From positions 29,032,034 through 29,096,033 of the forward strand of contig NC_134829.1 in assembly GCF_004210375.1 (NCBI RefSeq): DNA of 64,000 bases. Reading direction: 5' to 3'. This document shows, in pieces, positions 31,481-45,300 of this stretch; position 1 is the stretch's first letter; every line of letters starts with the position of its first letter. Source of the DNA: Tachypleus tridentatus (taxonomy: Eukaryota; Arthropoda; Merostomata; Xiphosura; Limulidae). A model generated the notes under the pieces. It was not told where the DNA came from, made no database searches, and was given only the letters and a program-made list of their open reading frames with translations. The translations under genes were made by a program, and so were the position numbers.

Positions 31481-34319
31481 AAGTTCACAACTAGCATCTC
31501 TTCTACCACCAGTTCCAAAATCATATGGGAGAAGATTTGGAAGGTCAGTGAGCAGTGTACTTCTACCCCTTTCGATCTTTTTCTCCAATTGCGAAGAAGT
31601 TTCTGATGCCCAGAGTGTCGCCGATACTCTGAGTAAAAGTTTTTCTCGTTCATCTAACACTTCTGCCTTATCCTCCATCTTCTTAGCCATCAATGCTCGG
31701 GCAGAGTGATCACCTCTTTTTTATGGGTTGATCATCTCTATGAGTACAAGCGTCCCTTTACATTGGTGGAACTCAACCTTGCTCTTTATTAGTCTGGTAG
31801 TACATCAGTCAGGCCTGATGATATTCACTACAAGTTGCTGCGCTATCTCTCTCCTGCTTCTCTTGCTATTCTTCTGGTCGTTTTTAACCAGATCTGGCAG
31901 AATAATGTTTTCCTGATGCTTAGTGCCATGATATTGTCTTCCCTTTTTCTAAGCCTGGAAAGGATCCCAAGATTCCTTAAAACTACTGTCTCATTGTTTT
32001 GACGAGCTGTCTCTGTAAGACCTTAGAAAGAATGGTTAATGCTCGTCTTGTTTGGTTCCTCGAATCAAACAATTCCTCTCGCCCACCAAGTGTGAGTTTC
32101 GATGACAGTGTTCCACCTGATTCGACTTGAAACGTCAATCAGTGTAGCTTTTCTAAAGGACAACATCATGTTTCTGTACTTTTTGACCTTGAAAAAGCTT
32201 ATGATACTACGTGGAGGTATGGAATCCTGCGAGACCTCCACTCATACGGGTTGAGTGGCCATTTGCCCATTTTTATTAAGCATTTTTTAATAGACTGGCG
32301 ATTACATCTTTGAATGAGTTAAATACTTTTTTTTTTTTATGCAAGAGGAACTTGGAGTCCCTTAAGGCTGTGTCTTGAATGTCACACTTTTCATTATAAA
32401 GATTAATGTCATCAGTGGACAACTCTCCCTATAGTTGAAAGTTGTTTTTATGTTGACAACTTCCAAATCTCGTGTCAGTCATCAAGCATATGGTTTATTG
32501 AGTGGCAGCTACAGACTGCTCTCTATCATTTACTGAAGTGGACTACAGCAAACAGTTTTACCTTTTCTTGCTCTAAAACCGTTTGCATGCACTTCTGCTG
32601 ACAATGGGGTGTTTACCTTGATCCTGAGCTCCATCTTGGAAAATTTGTGCTTCCCATGGACCCTTAGGCAAAGTTCTTGGGGCTTATCTTTATTCAACAC
32701 ATCAAGCAGCTACGTGCCAAGTGTATATCCTCCTTGTCCTCTCTTCCACCTTATGGGAAGCAGATCGATTTTGTATGCTAAAAATCTATTGTGTCCTCAT
32801 TCGATTGTAACTAGACTCTGGGTCTATGGCCTATAGCTTTGCCAGGACCTAGGCCTTGAAGATGTTGAACCCTGTTCACCATCTGAGGCTTTGGCTGTGC
32901 ACGGAGCTTTTCCACACTTCTCCAGTCCAGAGTTTGTACACTGTGTTTCACGAAGCTCCTCTACTGTTTGCAATTATTTTTACTGTATGCAACAGAACCT
33001 CGATCCTTACCACAACATTCCACCTCGGTTGTATTTTCCTTCCTTAGTGGGCCATGTTTTTTTTTCGAATAGATGGTCTGCCATTGTTCCTTTTGGCCTT
33101 CGTATCCAGGCACAGTTGGCTGAATTAGGTCTGTCCTTGGATAGCGTTGCTGTTTCCACTGATCAGCCTATCCCACCATGGCTTATTACCATTTCTAAAT
33201 GTGACTTTTCTTTGAGTGATCAGAAGAAGGTGGCTACTCCCGATTGGAAGTAGTCTTCCATTTGCCGAACATCTTTCGATCCATCCTTCCATTCCCATTT
33301 ATATAGATGGTTCAAAATCAGGTGACTCTGTGAGCTCAGTCATGGTTTGATGGTTGCACACATAATCCCCTCTACAGTTTCTGTGTTCACTGCTGAAGTG
33401 TATGCCACTTATCTTGCATTGGATCACATAGAAGCTATGCAGTACACGAACTGTACTATTTATATCGATTCACTTATCTCTCTCTGACCCTGGAACTACT
33501 TCACATTATTTTTCACGTTGTTCTCGTCGATATTCAAAACAAACTGGCTCATTTCTCCTCATTATCCATTTCTACCCAGTTCTAGATACCGGGCCATGTT
33601 AGTATTCGCGGGAACGAGGTCACTGAACCACAACTAAGTCTGTCTGCTCTGGTGCTGTCACGGCCTTGCCTGTCCCATAAATGGACCACGGTTTTCTGTT
33701 CAAGACTTGGCTTCTTGCCACTTCGCAGTTGACTTGGAATAAGCAACGTCACAACAAGCTTTTCCAGATAAAACCTCCTATTGTGCATTGATAATCTTGC
33801 TTCCATAATGATCGGGAGGAAGTTGTCCTAGCTAGGCTACACATTGGTGACAATTTTTTTAACACATCGTTTTCTGTTTTCTGGGACTGATGCACCAACG
33901 TGTGGTCTGTGTGACACTGAAGTCACAATAGCTCGCATTTTACTGTCGTGCCATTGTTAAAACCGTAAGCGACGGCACCATTTTAGACATTTTTACCATG
34001 GGTTCACCCTTGACGTTGGACAATATCATTGGCGATGGTGATACTGTCTACCTCAGTTGTGTCTTTAAATTGTTAAGGGTCATTGGTTTTTTTAATTCTA
34101 AGTTTTTAATTCAAAAAGTAAACTCTGTTTTGTTTTAAAATTATTCCTTTTTATGTATTTTAATCATTTTACCTTTTTGAATTTTTTACCAGTCATATGG
34201 CGCAGATAGCTGAGCTGCTTTGGGCCTGTAAACACCAAACAACTAGGCAGAATATATAAAGGTCTATATACCTACCATAGGGAAAAGAAATTAGATTGAA
34301 AATTATTCCAATAATATAA

Positions 34320-35830
34320 TCAAGGTTTTTACCCCAATTTGGAGAGATTTATTTCTTACCATTCTCCGTGTATCTCCAGACAGGGAACGTTTTTCTAAAC
34401 AGCCAATATCCTCATCGTTTGGCAATTTTCACTTTACAGAAGAGATTATGTAATTAATGAATTCATAGTGAAGTGATACTTGTAGTTGACCAGGATATTC
34501 CACTCATAAATGTGGAATTTATTACATTTGTGCAGGCAATTGCTATGTAAGTCTTAATTGTTCATACCATCATATTTTTTTATCTGACTAAGATAAGAAA
34601 TTAATCAATCTGTTGCCACTTCCTTTCATCATCCTAGGTAACTGAAGTGGACACAATCTACTCTAGGGTAGTGCAAATATTGATTGAAGGAAACATATGG
34701 AACATATCCTATTATGTTGCAAACTGCTTTTTCTTCATACAGAAAGCATGATTATTTTCATGTCTTGTGGTAAACATCCAGCTGCCAAAAGGCACAAAAA
34801 ACTCAGAATCAAGCTCAGTGTATCATCTGCAGATATCCTACTCTTGTCTTTGTTTCTTTGAATTTCGCACAAAGCTACTCGAGGGCTATCTGTGCTAGCC
34901 GTCCCTAATTTAGCAGTGTAAGACTAGAAAGAAGGCAGCTAGTCATCACCACCCACCGCTAACTCTTGGGCTACTCTTTACCAACGAATAGTGGGATTGA
35001 CCGTCACATTATAACGCCCTCACGGCTGGGAGGGCGAGCATGTTGGCGCGACGCGGATGCGAACCCGCGACCCTCAGATTACGAGTCGCACGCCTTAACA
35101 CACTTGGCCATGCCGGGCCTCTACTCTTGTCAATCACATGGCCTTTTCAAAAGACTTATGCTCATGTTCAACAGGTCAGATGTCAAAGCGAAGAAGAATC
35201 TTGGATTATATTTTCTTTCAGTATCTCATCTACAACAAGAAGAAATTACCGAGATACAATATATTGCTAACAAAAAACATTTCTTAACTTTCCAGTACCA
35301 CCATCTGTTCCACTGCCTTTTTGACCATCAAGACACGAGTTGAAAGAATATTACCTTCTTTTCAACCTGTTTGTCTTAACGATTGTAATTGAGTATTTAC
35401 TCTTGTAAAACTTGATGCTTGGTTTGCTTTGCTCTAGCTTTACATCAACTGAAATATTCTGTGTCATTTCTCCAGCATTATTTGATCTTCCTCTGGTTCT
35501 TTCTAACCAGGTTTGACAAGAGGCTATCATCATCCCTTTATAAAGCTTGGGTGGGATCCTAAGATTACTTAGACCATTTTCTACGACTAAATGTCTATAT
35601 AAGACTTCTCGAGAAGGCAGTTAATGTTCGTCTTGTTTCCTTGAACCAAAGAAACTTCTGTCCAATACTAAATATTGCTTTTACAGATAAAGATCTACTA
35701 TGAACCATTTGATTCAACTAAAAATATCAATAAGGGAATTCTTTGTCAAGAAGGAGCACCATGCTTCTATTTCTTTGTATTATCTTAAATAAAAAAGCTT
35801 AAAATACCAGGTGAAGATTTAGCATATTAG
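34320..35830 (+). mobile_element. Second, heavily decayed copy of the same LINE group
   Basis: Pieces of the endonuclease (LVDQDIPL near 34490), the KRLMLMFNRSDVKAKKNLGL region near 35140-35205 with SISSTTRRN in another frame, and weak reverse-transcriptase text near 35500-35640 occur in the same order as in the copy just upstream. A SINE splits it. It is much more eroded. Confidence 0.65.
34858..35120 (-). mobile_element. tRNA-derived SINE (family A), full length
   Basis: Starts aatttcgcacaaagctac, has the complete body, and ends with the complement of the tRNA-like head (ggccatgccgggcc). It is inserted in the second LINE copy. Confidence 0.92.
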
Positions 35831-35839
35831 AGTACATCC

Positions 35840-37205
35840 ATTTATTGTGTTGCACAACCATTTACTCATTTTATTCATAAAATATTATCAAAAGGTCAAT
35901 CTGTGTTCATGTGGAATCAACACTATTCTGAGTTTTCCTACAAAAAAATGCATTTGCAATGGTTTCTCTATATATCTTTCCATTTGTTTAATTGGAAAAA
36001 CGTCGTCGTCTTCAGTGGATTCAAATAAAAATCTATGATTTGATACCATCTGGTTGAAATAGTGGAGGTGCTTTGACTAAAAACAACATTCAGTCGAAGA
36101 GAAATGGAACAGATAATTAAAAATTACATTTCTATAGTTGCTAATTTGACACAAAGGAAAGTTTTGTTTTAAAATCTTGTTGACCCACCTTGCATTAGTA
36201 ATAATTTTATGTTTAAATATTATATAATTATAATTATTCATAGTATTACTACGGATCTGAAGGTATTTTGGTACTTGTTTAGGTGATAAGAGTACTTCCA
36301 TGATAACTTTTGAACTCGATTATATAAACTAGTAATTTACAAAACATTTGATGTGTAGGAAATTATACTTCTTCGATTTGATCCAAACGTTAACATTCTA
36401 TATGTTGTTGGTATTGAATTTTAATTTCGCACATAGTGGGATTGGTCGTTACATTATAACGCTCCCACGTCTGAAAGGACGAGCATGTTTTGTGTGTGAC
36501 GGTCATTATGAATATATTTTACAAAGTATATTGTCAAATTATTCTCGCATTTAATTCCATTCTTGTAATCTTGTGGTATAAATAATGAACATGATTAAAG
36601 AAGTCTTCTTTTTCTTCCACATAATTTTTTTTATCCAAAAATTTCTATTTGGATTAATTAATATAATTACTAACCATTTTGTTTCGCATTCCGAATATTC
36701 CAAGTTACAGTATTGGTGTTCGTTGTTGTTTTTGTTTTTCTGAAAAGTTGCAGTCTAGTGATTAATTAAAGATTCTTTATATTTTTTATAGTTCGACCAA
36801 AGCCTCATGATATTTTCATATTATATTTCGTGAGGCCAGAACCTATAAACGACATACATTTTAGTAACCAATTTAATTTTGTAATTACTGTATAAATCTG
36901 GATAGTAACGCAATATTTTAAAGGCTCATAATAATTTGAGAATGTTTTGTATAATGATATAACCCATTTAAAACATCGGTAATGGAATGGAAAAGTCGTA
37001 ATCCTCTAATTTATCAGGTTAGCATATATTTCGGTGTCTTATAATTCTTTTTATTGAAGTAAGCATGGTACTGATGTTTCTAAAACATTTAAATATTTGT
37101 TTATAACATAATTAATGCTCCTTTTTCTCAGCTTAAGATGAAGAGAACTAAGTTCGATTGATGTAATTTTGTTCCTGTCGGATCTTTGACACTTAACTTA
37201 TACAC
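35840..37205. other. Spacer with a SINE fragment, no gene seen
   Basis: Only the SINE fragment at 36424-36500 is recognisable. The rest is AT-rich. Confidence 0.45.
36424..36500 (-). mobile_element. Internal fragment of SINE (family A)
   Basis: The complement of the body phrases gggattggtcgttacattat and cgctcccacgtctgaaagg is present. The tail half is deleted. Confidence 0.8.
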
Positions 37206-37209
37206 GAAA

Positions 37210-37462
37210 AGGTTTGGTTTGTTTTTTAAATTCGCGCAAAGCTACACGAGGGCTATCTGCGCTAGCCGTTCTTAATTTAGCAGTGTAAGACTAGAAGGAA
37301 GGCAGTTAGTCATCACCATCCACCGCCAACTCTTGGGATTGACCGTAACATTATAATGCCCCCACAGCTGAAAGGTCGAGCATGTTTGGTGTGAGAGGGA
37401 CTCGAACCCACGACCCTCGGATTACGAGTCGAGTGCCTTAACCACCTGGGCTTGCTGGGCCT
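37210..37462 (-). mobile_element. SINE (family A) with a small internal deletion
   Basis: Head, body and tail are present on the minus strand. The block with aagagtagcccaag is missing between ccaactcttggg and attgaccgtaac. Confidence 0.92.
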
Positions 37463-37586
37463 ACAGGAGAAGGAAGAATCAAAGAAAAAAGTATAATGCA
37501 CTACAACTTGAGATTATCTACAATTATACTGTTTTCCGTATTATGCGTAAAATTATTTAGTCATTTCCATTTTTATTATTCGTTAT

Positions 37587-37694
37587 TAAGTACAAAGTTA
37601 CACAATGGGCTATCTGTGCTGTGCCCACTACGGGTAACAAAACCCAATTTTTAGCGTTAAAAGTCTGTAGTCTTATCGCTGTACCTTGAGGGAA
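37587..37694 (-). mobile_element. Short tRNA-like repeat (family B)
   Basis: Contains acacaatgggctatctgtgc, the complement of a B-box-like stretch, and gtctgtagtcttatcgctgt, matching the copy at 4018-4127. Confidence 0.75.
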
Positions 37695-37699
37695 AGGAC

Positions 37700-39241
37700 A
37701 TGGTTGTTTTGAAGCAAAACCATCGAAAACCAAAAAGTTTGAGATCTTTTAAAAGCGAATTTTTCTTCGTTAGATCTATGCACTAAAACTAAATGGTCTT
37801 TTACGCTTCTTTTGAAGAATAATACTTTCTATGAAAAAAGAAATGTTTAAGCTTTTCGATTCGTTTTTTAACTTTAAATAAAAGATTATTTATTCAGAAA
37901 AAAACAACAACAAATGAATCATTTTATGAAGCGAGAGAATTCAAAATAAAATAGTAAAAAAGAATTTGTGAATACAAAAAGTTTATTCATCTTTTAATTT
38001 TTCTCGACGAATATTAACACCACCTACAATATAAATTAATTACTCTCACCCTCAATCCCAATAGCAAATGAAAAGGGGGTATTTGCCTTCAATGTGTTAA
38101 GGTTTTGAATTTAATGTTTATATGAAATATTTTTACAGTGGTGCTTTTAAACAATAGAAAAAACTTAATTAAAATCGTTAACTCTGTTTATATCGGTTTT
38201 TGAAACAAGAACGCCAATGTAAAGTTACATAGAAATTTTTTACAACAGTTTGTGTGGGAATTCAATTTTTTATAGACAAACATTAAAGTCTGTGTTTCAA
38301 ATTACTTGGCTTACCGTCTTGCACGTTCAAATTGTTTTTGTGCTTAAAAACTCACATTGTTAAAAGATGATTTTAAAAATATATCAAATAGTACTCATTA
38401 ATTTTATTGATGCCAATATCCTTATATTTTTTATATTATAACACACTATAGATAGTTTTTATAGTTGGAGAACTAGATGTGTTTTTCATAAATTATTTAG
38501 TCATAAATGTTTGTGATTTAACCAGACCAAATAAATATGGGTTATGTAATGTCCGAAAAATATTCAAATTACTGAAAATATGTTAGAACGATAGATGTGG
38601 ATTAATACTTCCATTTTTTGAAGATAAAACATTAGTAATGATTTTTACTGAACAATTTATTCAGCATTCTTTGCCCTTTATTCGACCAGTATTTTCCTAT
38701 TTCTTGCCACTGGAAAGTTATGTTTCTAAGTGCAATAAATAAAATAAAGTCGATGTGGAAGTGGCTATGATGGATATTCACCTAAAGAAAGATGACAGAT
38801 AAAGAAAGTTTTAAAAAAAACATTACAAAAAACAGTTAATGATTTGAAGAGAAAAATGGTAGGTCGAATTTTGATAATATATAATTGGTTTCAATAATAA
38901 GCACAAAATGCTTGAATATTTAATTGTATTTTAACCTTCAACTGTACTTATAAAAGAAAAAAAAAGATACAATTTCTACTGGAACTAGAAACCTAAACGA
39001 CAATAAATTCACTTATAAATACAACTTGTGATATCACATTATGTTTATTCTGCTAAATTATACATGCTATAAAATAACAATAATTTACATTTTTGTCTTA
39101 AATTTTATGTTTAACCTCTCCCTTTTTAAAATGCTATTACAAACTGAATTTCTATATTGTCAGTTCAAAAATAACAAAAAAAAAAAAAAGTTTTAAACTC
39201 ACATATGCCGAAAGGTGGCGATTAGTTACCCATATTTGTTT
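37700..39241. other. Upstream region of EMC4, no clear promoter element
   Basis: AT-rich. An A-run at about 39177-39189 precedes a short stretch with higher GC (tatgccgaaaggtggcg) immediately before the EMC4 start codon. I see no convincing TATA box at a fixed distance. Confidence 0.35.
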
Positions 39242-39315
39242 ATGACGATGGCGTCGATAGGAAAAAATCGGAGTATTGCGCGCCGTCATAAATGGTCATT
39301 TTCCTTTCCTCAGAG
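39242..39315 (+). CDS. EMC4: EMC4 exon 1
   Basis: 24 codons plus two bases, ending TTTCCTCAGAG before the donor GTGTGA. It includes the conserved basic RRHKW motif. Confidence 0.85.
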
Positions 39316-42300
39316 GTGTGAACTGTTTTTATATACATTTTTTATTGTTTTATTAGTTCTCGTACATTGTATCTTTGGGATACGAACTACTTTAGGTTTA
39401 CAATTTATTTTTGTGCAAGATTTTGCTCGCCCTCTTGTGAGATGTGCAAACAATATTTATAATAATAATATTAAATTTATTGCGCGTGAGATTTTGAATT
39501 ACGCACAGTAAGATTTAAATCAATTCTACCAGAGGATATGATTTAAGAGTTTAATTGAGTTTGATGCGTAAGTATAGACCTATTAGGAAATGGATAAATA
39601 AACATTATTTAACTGAAAGTGTAATATGTAATATTTTATAATATATATAATTGCTAACACTGTAAAAAGAGACCATTCCAAACAATTCTTGTGTGATAGA
39701 ATAAACAAAATTGTTCAGTATTAAACCTCAGTCAGTTTATTAGTATGGTTAAAGTGCATTTAAAGTAAGGTTTGATAAGTTTATTTCTGACTGTAACTCT
39801 TATGTGTTCAACTATATTTATGGTTTAATTAGTATAAACTACAAAGGCTCTGTGGATATAGAACATTATATATTGTCAAATGTGATGAAATTCGTTGACT
39901 TTTGTGAAAGTTGCATCACAATGTAATTTTAAATCATATATTGTAAAATCATACTATTTTAATAGTATATAAATAGAAAATGCAAATTTTATATATTAAA
40001 TTAATTGTAGAAATATTATCCCAGATTTTTACCATATTTTGTTATGTCTATCTGAAATATTTTGATTTTCTAAAAAAAAAAAAGGAAAATACCTGTTATT
40101 TTTCTTATAATCCAAAAGGAGTATAGCATGATCTTTTTCTAAAACTATGTAAATAATTTTTGTTCTTTACCAAACACTCGATTTTTCCATATAGCTTAAA
40201 TATAGCAGATTTGCAGAACACTATGTAAAAATGGTATGCTTTTTGAAAAATTCTGCACAAGACATACCAATACATTCACTTCTCAGTGTGATATATATAT
40301 ATAGCTATTCTGAAATAAGAAGATAATAAAGAGTTGACTTAAATTCCAGTACAATGTTGCATCTTTTATTATTTACAACTGTACCATTAACAAACGAGTT
40401 TTTTAATTTTCGTAGTTCAAAAGTTCCATCATTATCAGACTCTCTGGTCTTTGTTGTGACTACTTTTGAAATATAAGGAATAAAATAAAAAAAATGTCAA
40501 TTCTAACATAACAATTGGACTGTAAGAGACCATTCGGTCTATCTAGGCAGTCTTTTACTCCTATCCATGAGAAAAGTAAAGAATTTAACTTATTCTTTAT
40601 TTTTTAGAAAAAAATCAGTTCTATTGTTAAATAACCCCTTCAACACTAATTTATCATATTGTAAAATGTATTTAGTTACATTTGTGCATTTTTCTTTTAC
40701 ATTCTAAAAGTTCATTCTCCATGACAAAGTAGATATTAATAAGATTAAGAGTATTATTTCCCTTTGTTATTTATGGTCTAGTCTTTGGTTTGCAGATGTC
40801 AGCAGATGATTACAGTGGTGGTGTTCAACCCAAAGATGCTCTGTTGAATGTCTATAGATGTATGAGGAATTTTTTCAGTGAAGGATGGGCTATTTTTTTC
40901 CTCAAATGAGGTTGTGAAGTTTTTTTTCAAATTAAGGGTGAAAATGGCCCAAATCACCATATTTTTTACTTCTAAATTTGCCCAAATGATCATATGTATT
41001 TCAAGCTGAGACTGTTCCTCCTTCCACTCACACACCTATGTGAATTTTCTTCTTATAATAGTATAGTCAAGGAAGAAAATTTAAAACATCCTTAACCTAT
41101 TATTCTTTATTTAACATGAAATGATTACAGCTTTGAATTTATAAATATCAAACGACATCTGAATCATTACATGGCCATTAGTCAGTTTAATTCACACATC
41201 CAAATAGTTGGAGTTCCTTACAAATATATGCCAGAGTTAAAATAGCCAGTCTGTGTAATACCATACAGTGTCACCAATAAATGAATTTCTCAGAAGTGAG
41301 TCTTTCAATCCAACTATCAGCTAGAGCTTGAAAGACTTCTTTTATGCTAGGTATTTTAAAAAATGTACTTGGGCCACTTTAGAGTGAACAACTTGTATGG
41401 TTATCCATGTTATGTTTAGTGAATTTGCAATATCATTACTATCTATCAGCCACAAAAGTTTCAAGTTTACAAATCTGAATCATCTTATACAACTTTGTTA
41501 CTTTTGTGATGCTATGCTATTAACTTGCAAGTTACTGTCAAGAGGAAGATTGGCAAAGATACTGCTCCACAAAGAGATGCACTCTCATGTTCACTTAGCA
41601 ATGTTTTGATCTTTACAATATCTTTCTATGAACCTTCCAGAGCAAAGTCAGAAAGACAGATTGAATTAGCCTCACCACCAGGATACAGCTCTTCTCTTGG
41701 ACAAGCCCATGTTGAGGCCAGCAAAGAAACTGATGCCAGTCTTATTGTGAAGGTAAGAAATGTGTATATTAAGCTCTTTAAGGCTTAGCTTGACTAATAA
41801 GTTGTCTTGATATATTAGAATACAAAATGTTTATTATATATTTTATTTATTTTAACTTCTTTTATGAACAGCTACATGCTCTCTTGTTATAATGTGAATC
41901 TCCTCTGATTTTGTTGTTGTTACAAGATTGACTTGTTTGTCTCTTCTAGGTACAACATTGAAATTACATAAAGATTAATGAAAGTGCTAAGCCTAAACTT
42001 TTAAGAAATTCAAGTATAGTGCTATCACAGTTGAAACCCTTTTGTAAACTATGGAAAGAAATTTAGGGTAATACAAGTAAAAATTATAAAGTTAGACAAG
42101 AGTGAAGATAGAGGTATGCAAAGTTGGTCAGTTGTCAAGATAATTAGAGTTGGTCAAGGTTCAAGGTAGTGATGTCAGTAGTGGTTAGATGACTGAACCA
42201 AGAGTTAAGATTGCTTGTGAAGTTGGTATTGTAACATTTTTATGAAGTTAATGTCCAGCTTGACATGCATGCTTTAGCTCATATTCCTCTTGTATTTTTT

Positions 42301-45300
42301 AACATCTAGACTAGTTTTGGAATAGCTTTCATGAAAAGTTAAATTACTGCAGTATAGATTACCTGATTTTAATTAATATCAATGTGAAACTTCACAAAGT
42401 TGTTCTTGTACATCTGGTAACTTTCACAGAAGTTGGTTAAAATGTGATCATTATTTGTATATCTTCAAAATTGTCGTGAGACATCTATCAAATTTTTAAA
42501 CAATTGTGTTTAAACCTCACTACACAGTATATACAACAGTTCAAGAGTATTCGTAAGTTTCAAGCTACATGAGGATTTACTGAACTGGGCATGTAATTGC
42601 TATATTGATGACTTGTAGATTCTGACCTTAAACATCAAAAGCCTACTTTTGTTTAGTATCACTATTTAGATATATGTGTTAGTTGTTATTGGTATCTTTC
42701 AACGTACTGAACATGTTAGATATATATATGCTGAAGCTAATTGTTATGGCCCAAAGTATTGTTAACAGTGAGGGTACCCAATTGATTAAAAAGTGCATTT
42801 TAGTTGGACAATGAAGAACCCATTTTTTAGAAAAAAGCTTTGAGATAGATTGACTGGCTAATAAAAAAGTCTATTATAAATGTACAACATTTTGATAAGG
42901 TTTGTTATCCTCGGGTATTCTAGTTTTTACAAGACTAAACTTACTTGGCACATTAAACTTGATTGTTAGGATTAAGTTTTGTTCTATGTACATAGATTGT
43001 ATTAGTTGAAAGTTTATATTGATTTATTAATTCTCTTTGTCCATTTAGTTAGTTTAATTTCTTTGAGGATGAACTTGTTCCTTTTAGAACAAACCATTTA
43101 AGTCAGATTGAAAGCAGAAAAATTAAGTTGACTTTAACATGTTGATATTGAAGATTAAGGATGTTAAATGCCATTGTCTTGAAGTTATAAGCATCAACCC
43201 TCTCACAAAGATTAGTTTTCAGTGTCAAAGAAGTTAGAATTTTGTTACTGTGCTGCTGATGTGAAGTGTCACAGCTCTTGCAGAGATTAGTTTTTGAGGT
43301 AAGAAATGTTAAGAATGTCATTGTCCTGAACTATGAAACATCAAAATTACCACAATAGTTTTCACAATTAAAGTAGTTAAGTGTGATGTTCTCATGGAAG
43401 TTGTAGACATCAAAACTGTCTCAGATAAGTTTGCAAAATAAAAGAACTGTCACAGTTATTGAGCTATAAACACAACCTGCTAGAATCTTAACTAATCCAA
43501 ACATCTTGTAGTTGTTGGTTCGTTTCTCACGTAAGAAGTGAACGATAAGTCAAGGAGTCACAAATAAAACAAGTTAAAATGCAAAAAGGTCAATATACAA
43601 GTAATCAGATATCCATAGGTCACACATTCCTGAAAAACTTAAACCTTCCTTGACATGATAGTTAGGTATCCAAGTCATAGTTATATTTAGTGTGAAAGTG
43701 ACTAATTTTTAAAAAAGCCATACTAATATGTTGAGGTTTATAATAAGTTTTCTAATATATTCTAGAAAGTTTTAAACAAAAATTCTTACTTTCCTTGTTT
43801 TGATGTTTTATACCAGTTATTGATTTCATATAATTGAGATATGACTTTTCCAGATCATTTAACTCTCTCAAATATTGTTTTATTTAACTACCAGAAGTTA
43901 GCATTGTTTAATAAGTTTTGAATTTAATATTTCATTATTTTACTAACTGATGACAGACAGAAATTTTACATTTGGTAAGAGTTTTGATCAACAGTGTACC
44001 AGCTAAAACTCATTTATGGCAATATAAAAAACTTTACATATATTGTTGTATGTGCAATTAAAATGGTGTCATTAAGCAGCTTGTCAATAAAACATGAAGC
44101 CCATATTTAAGCAACTGTTAAAGGAAAACAAAATGAATACATCAGGTTAGTAAATGTAAGAAATTTTTTTAAAATGGTGTTTGATGTGATCTTTTTTTGC
44201 TAATAGTTTTTTGTCCAATTTTATGATTTTTATTTTATTTAAAACCTATTCAAATATTAGTAAATTGAGTTTCTTATCCAATGTAGAGCTGTAATACTCT
44301 TTTGATAACAAATCAATGTATCCAAAATGTGTAGAAAAAATATTAATAATTAAACATAGTTCTGTTATCACTTCTTATGTTGATCAGTTTTTGTGTATGT
44401 TATGTGTTGTATCATTCAGTTTTGAGCATGAAATGGTTTGAGAAATTTGATTTGAAGGTGAATGAGTTTGTTCCAAAAACTTCAAGGTTACTTATAATAA
44501 TTATAATGTTTTTATTTTAACTCTGAAAATTCTGTGACTACTGTGCTCTTCTTGTAACAATATTTATGTTGCTTGCATCACAAGGAACACCTTTAAATGT
44601 GTGATAACAGTGTCTTTACATAAATGTGTGATAACATCTGTAAATTGTTAGAAATAAGAAAACAAAGCCTTGCTCATTCTCTTGTTTTGTAAGATATGAA
44701 TCAGATGTTAATCTCTGACCAAGAACTATAGCTTAAACACTAAGTTTTCTCTCTTCTCAGACTCCTAAACCAATTCATGTTCACTATTATTGCACTTAAT
44801 TTTTTTTTTTATTTTAACAGAAATCCTGGGACATTGCTCTTGCACCCCTCAAACAGGTCCCCATGAACCTCTTTATAATGTACATGGCAGGAAATTCAAT
44901 CTCTATATTTCCAATCATGATGGTGGGAATGTTATTCCTTCGCCCAGTGAAAGCACTGATTACGATACAGTCTAGTATGTATTTTTACTGACAGAAATTG
45001 TGAAACAGTGTAAGATTGTTTTGTTTTTTCAAACTGATACTAAGTTAACTAGTTTGTTTGTTTTTAATTTCAAATATTTTGCTTCCTTTAAAGTTTACAT
45101 TTTGTTAGTTGTGCTGTTTCCCTATTTATTTGTTGGTGTTAATATGGAGAAGCATGTTTAGTTTGTCACCTGGTCATTGGAAGTTGTTTCAAAGTACAGG
45201 AAGTGTTCTGTTTAACCTCTCATCCAGTGGGCTTGTAACATGTTTTGTAGAGATATATGAATTACATTTAATAAGATTATATCTCAGGATGGGTATTAAC

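Larger units (their letters stand above)
28030..34260 (+). mobile_element. Non-LTR retrotransposon (Jockey/I/R1-like group), decayed, two SINE insertions
   Basis: A leader of about 0.6 kb precedes ORF1, whose cysteine-rich zinc-knuckle region is readable near 29160-29330 (CAHCGGKDHDVSKCE). ORF2 starts at 29945 (MVTIIQWNCQGF) with an endonuclease domain (LILGDFNGHNPLWGG near 30319-30365). The reverse transcriptase has FDLEKAYDTTWR near 32180 and FYVDNFQI near 32447-32470. An RNase H-like end carries IPGHVSIRGNEVTEPQ near 33586-33635. The 3' end runs to about 34260 with a short gcgcagatagctgagctgc motif. An RNase H domain is known in the I, R1 and related groups. Many stops and frame shifts make it inactive. 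I did not find a clear poly-A end, and the 5' boundary is approximate. Confidence 0.85.

Noticed and set aside
34966-35343. Open frame of 125 codons
   Set aside because: It joins SINE sequence and a decayed LINE fragment; no conserved host protein is present.
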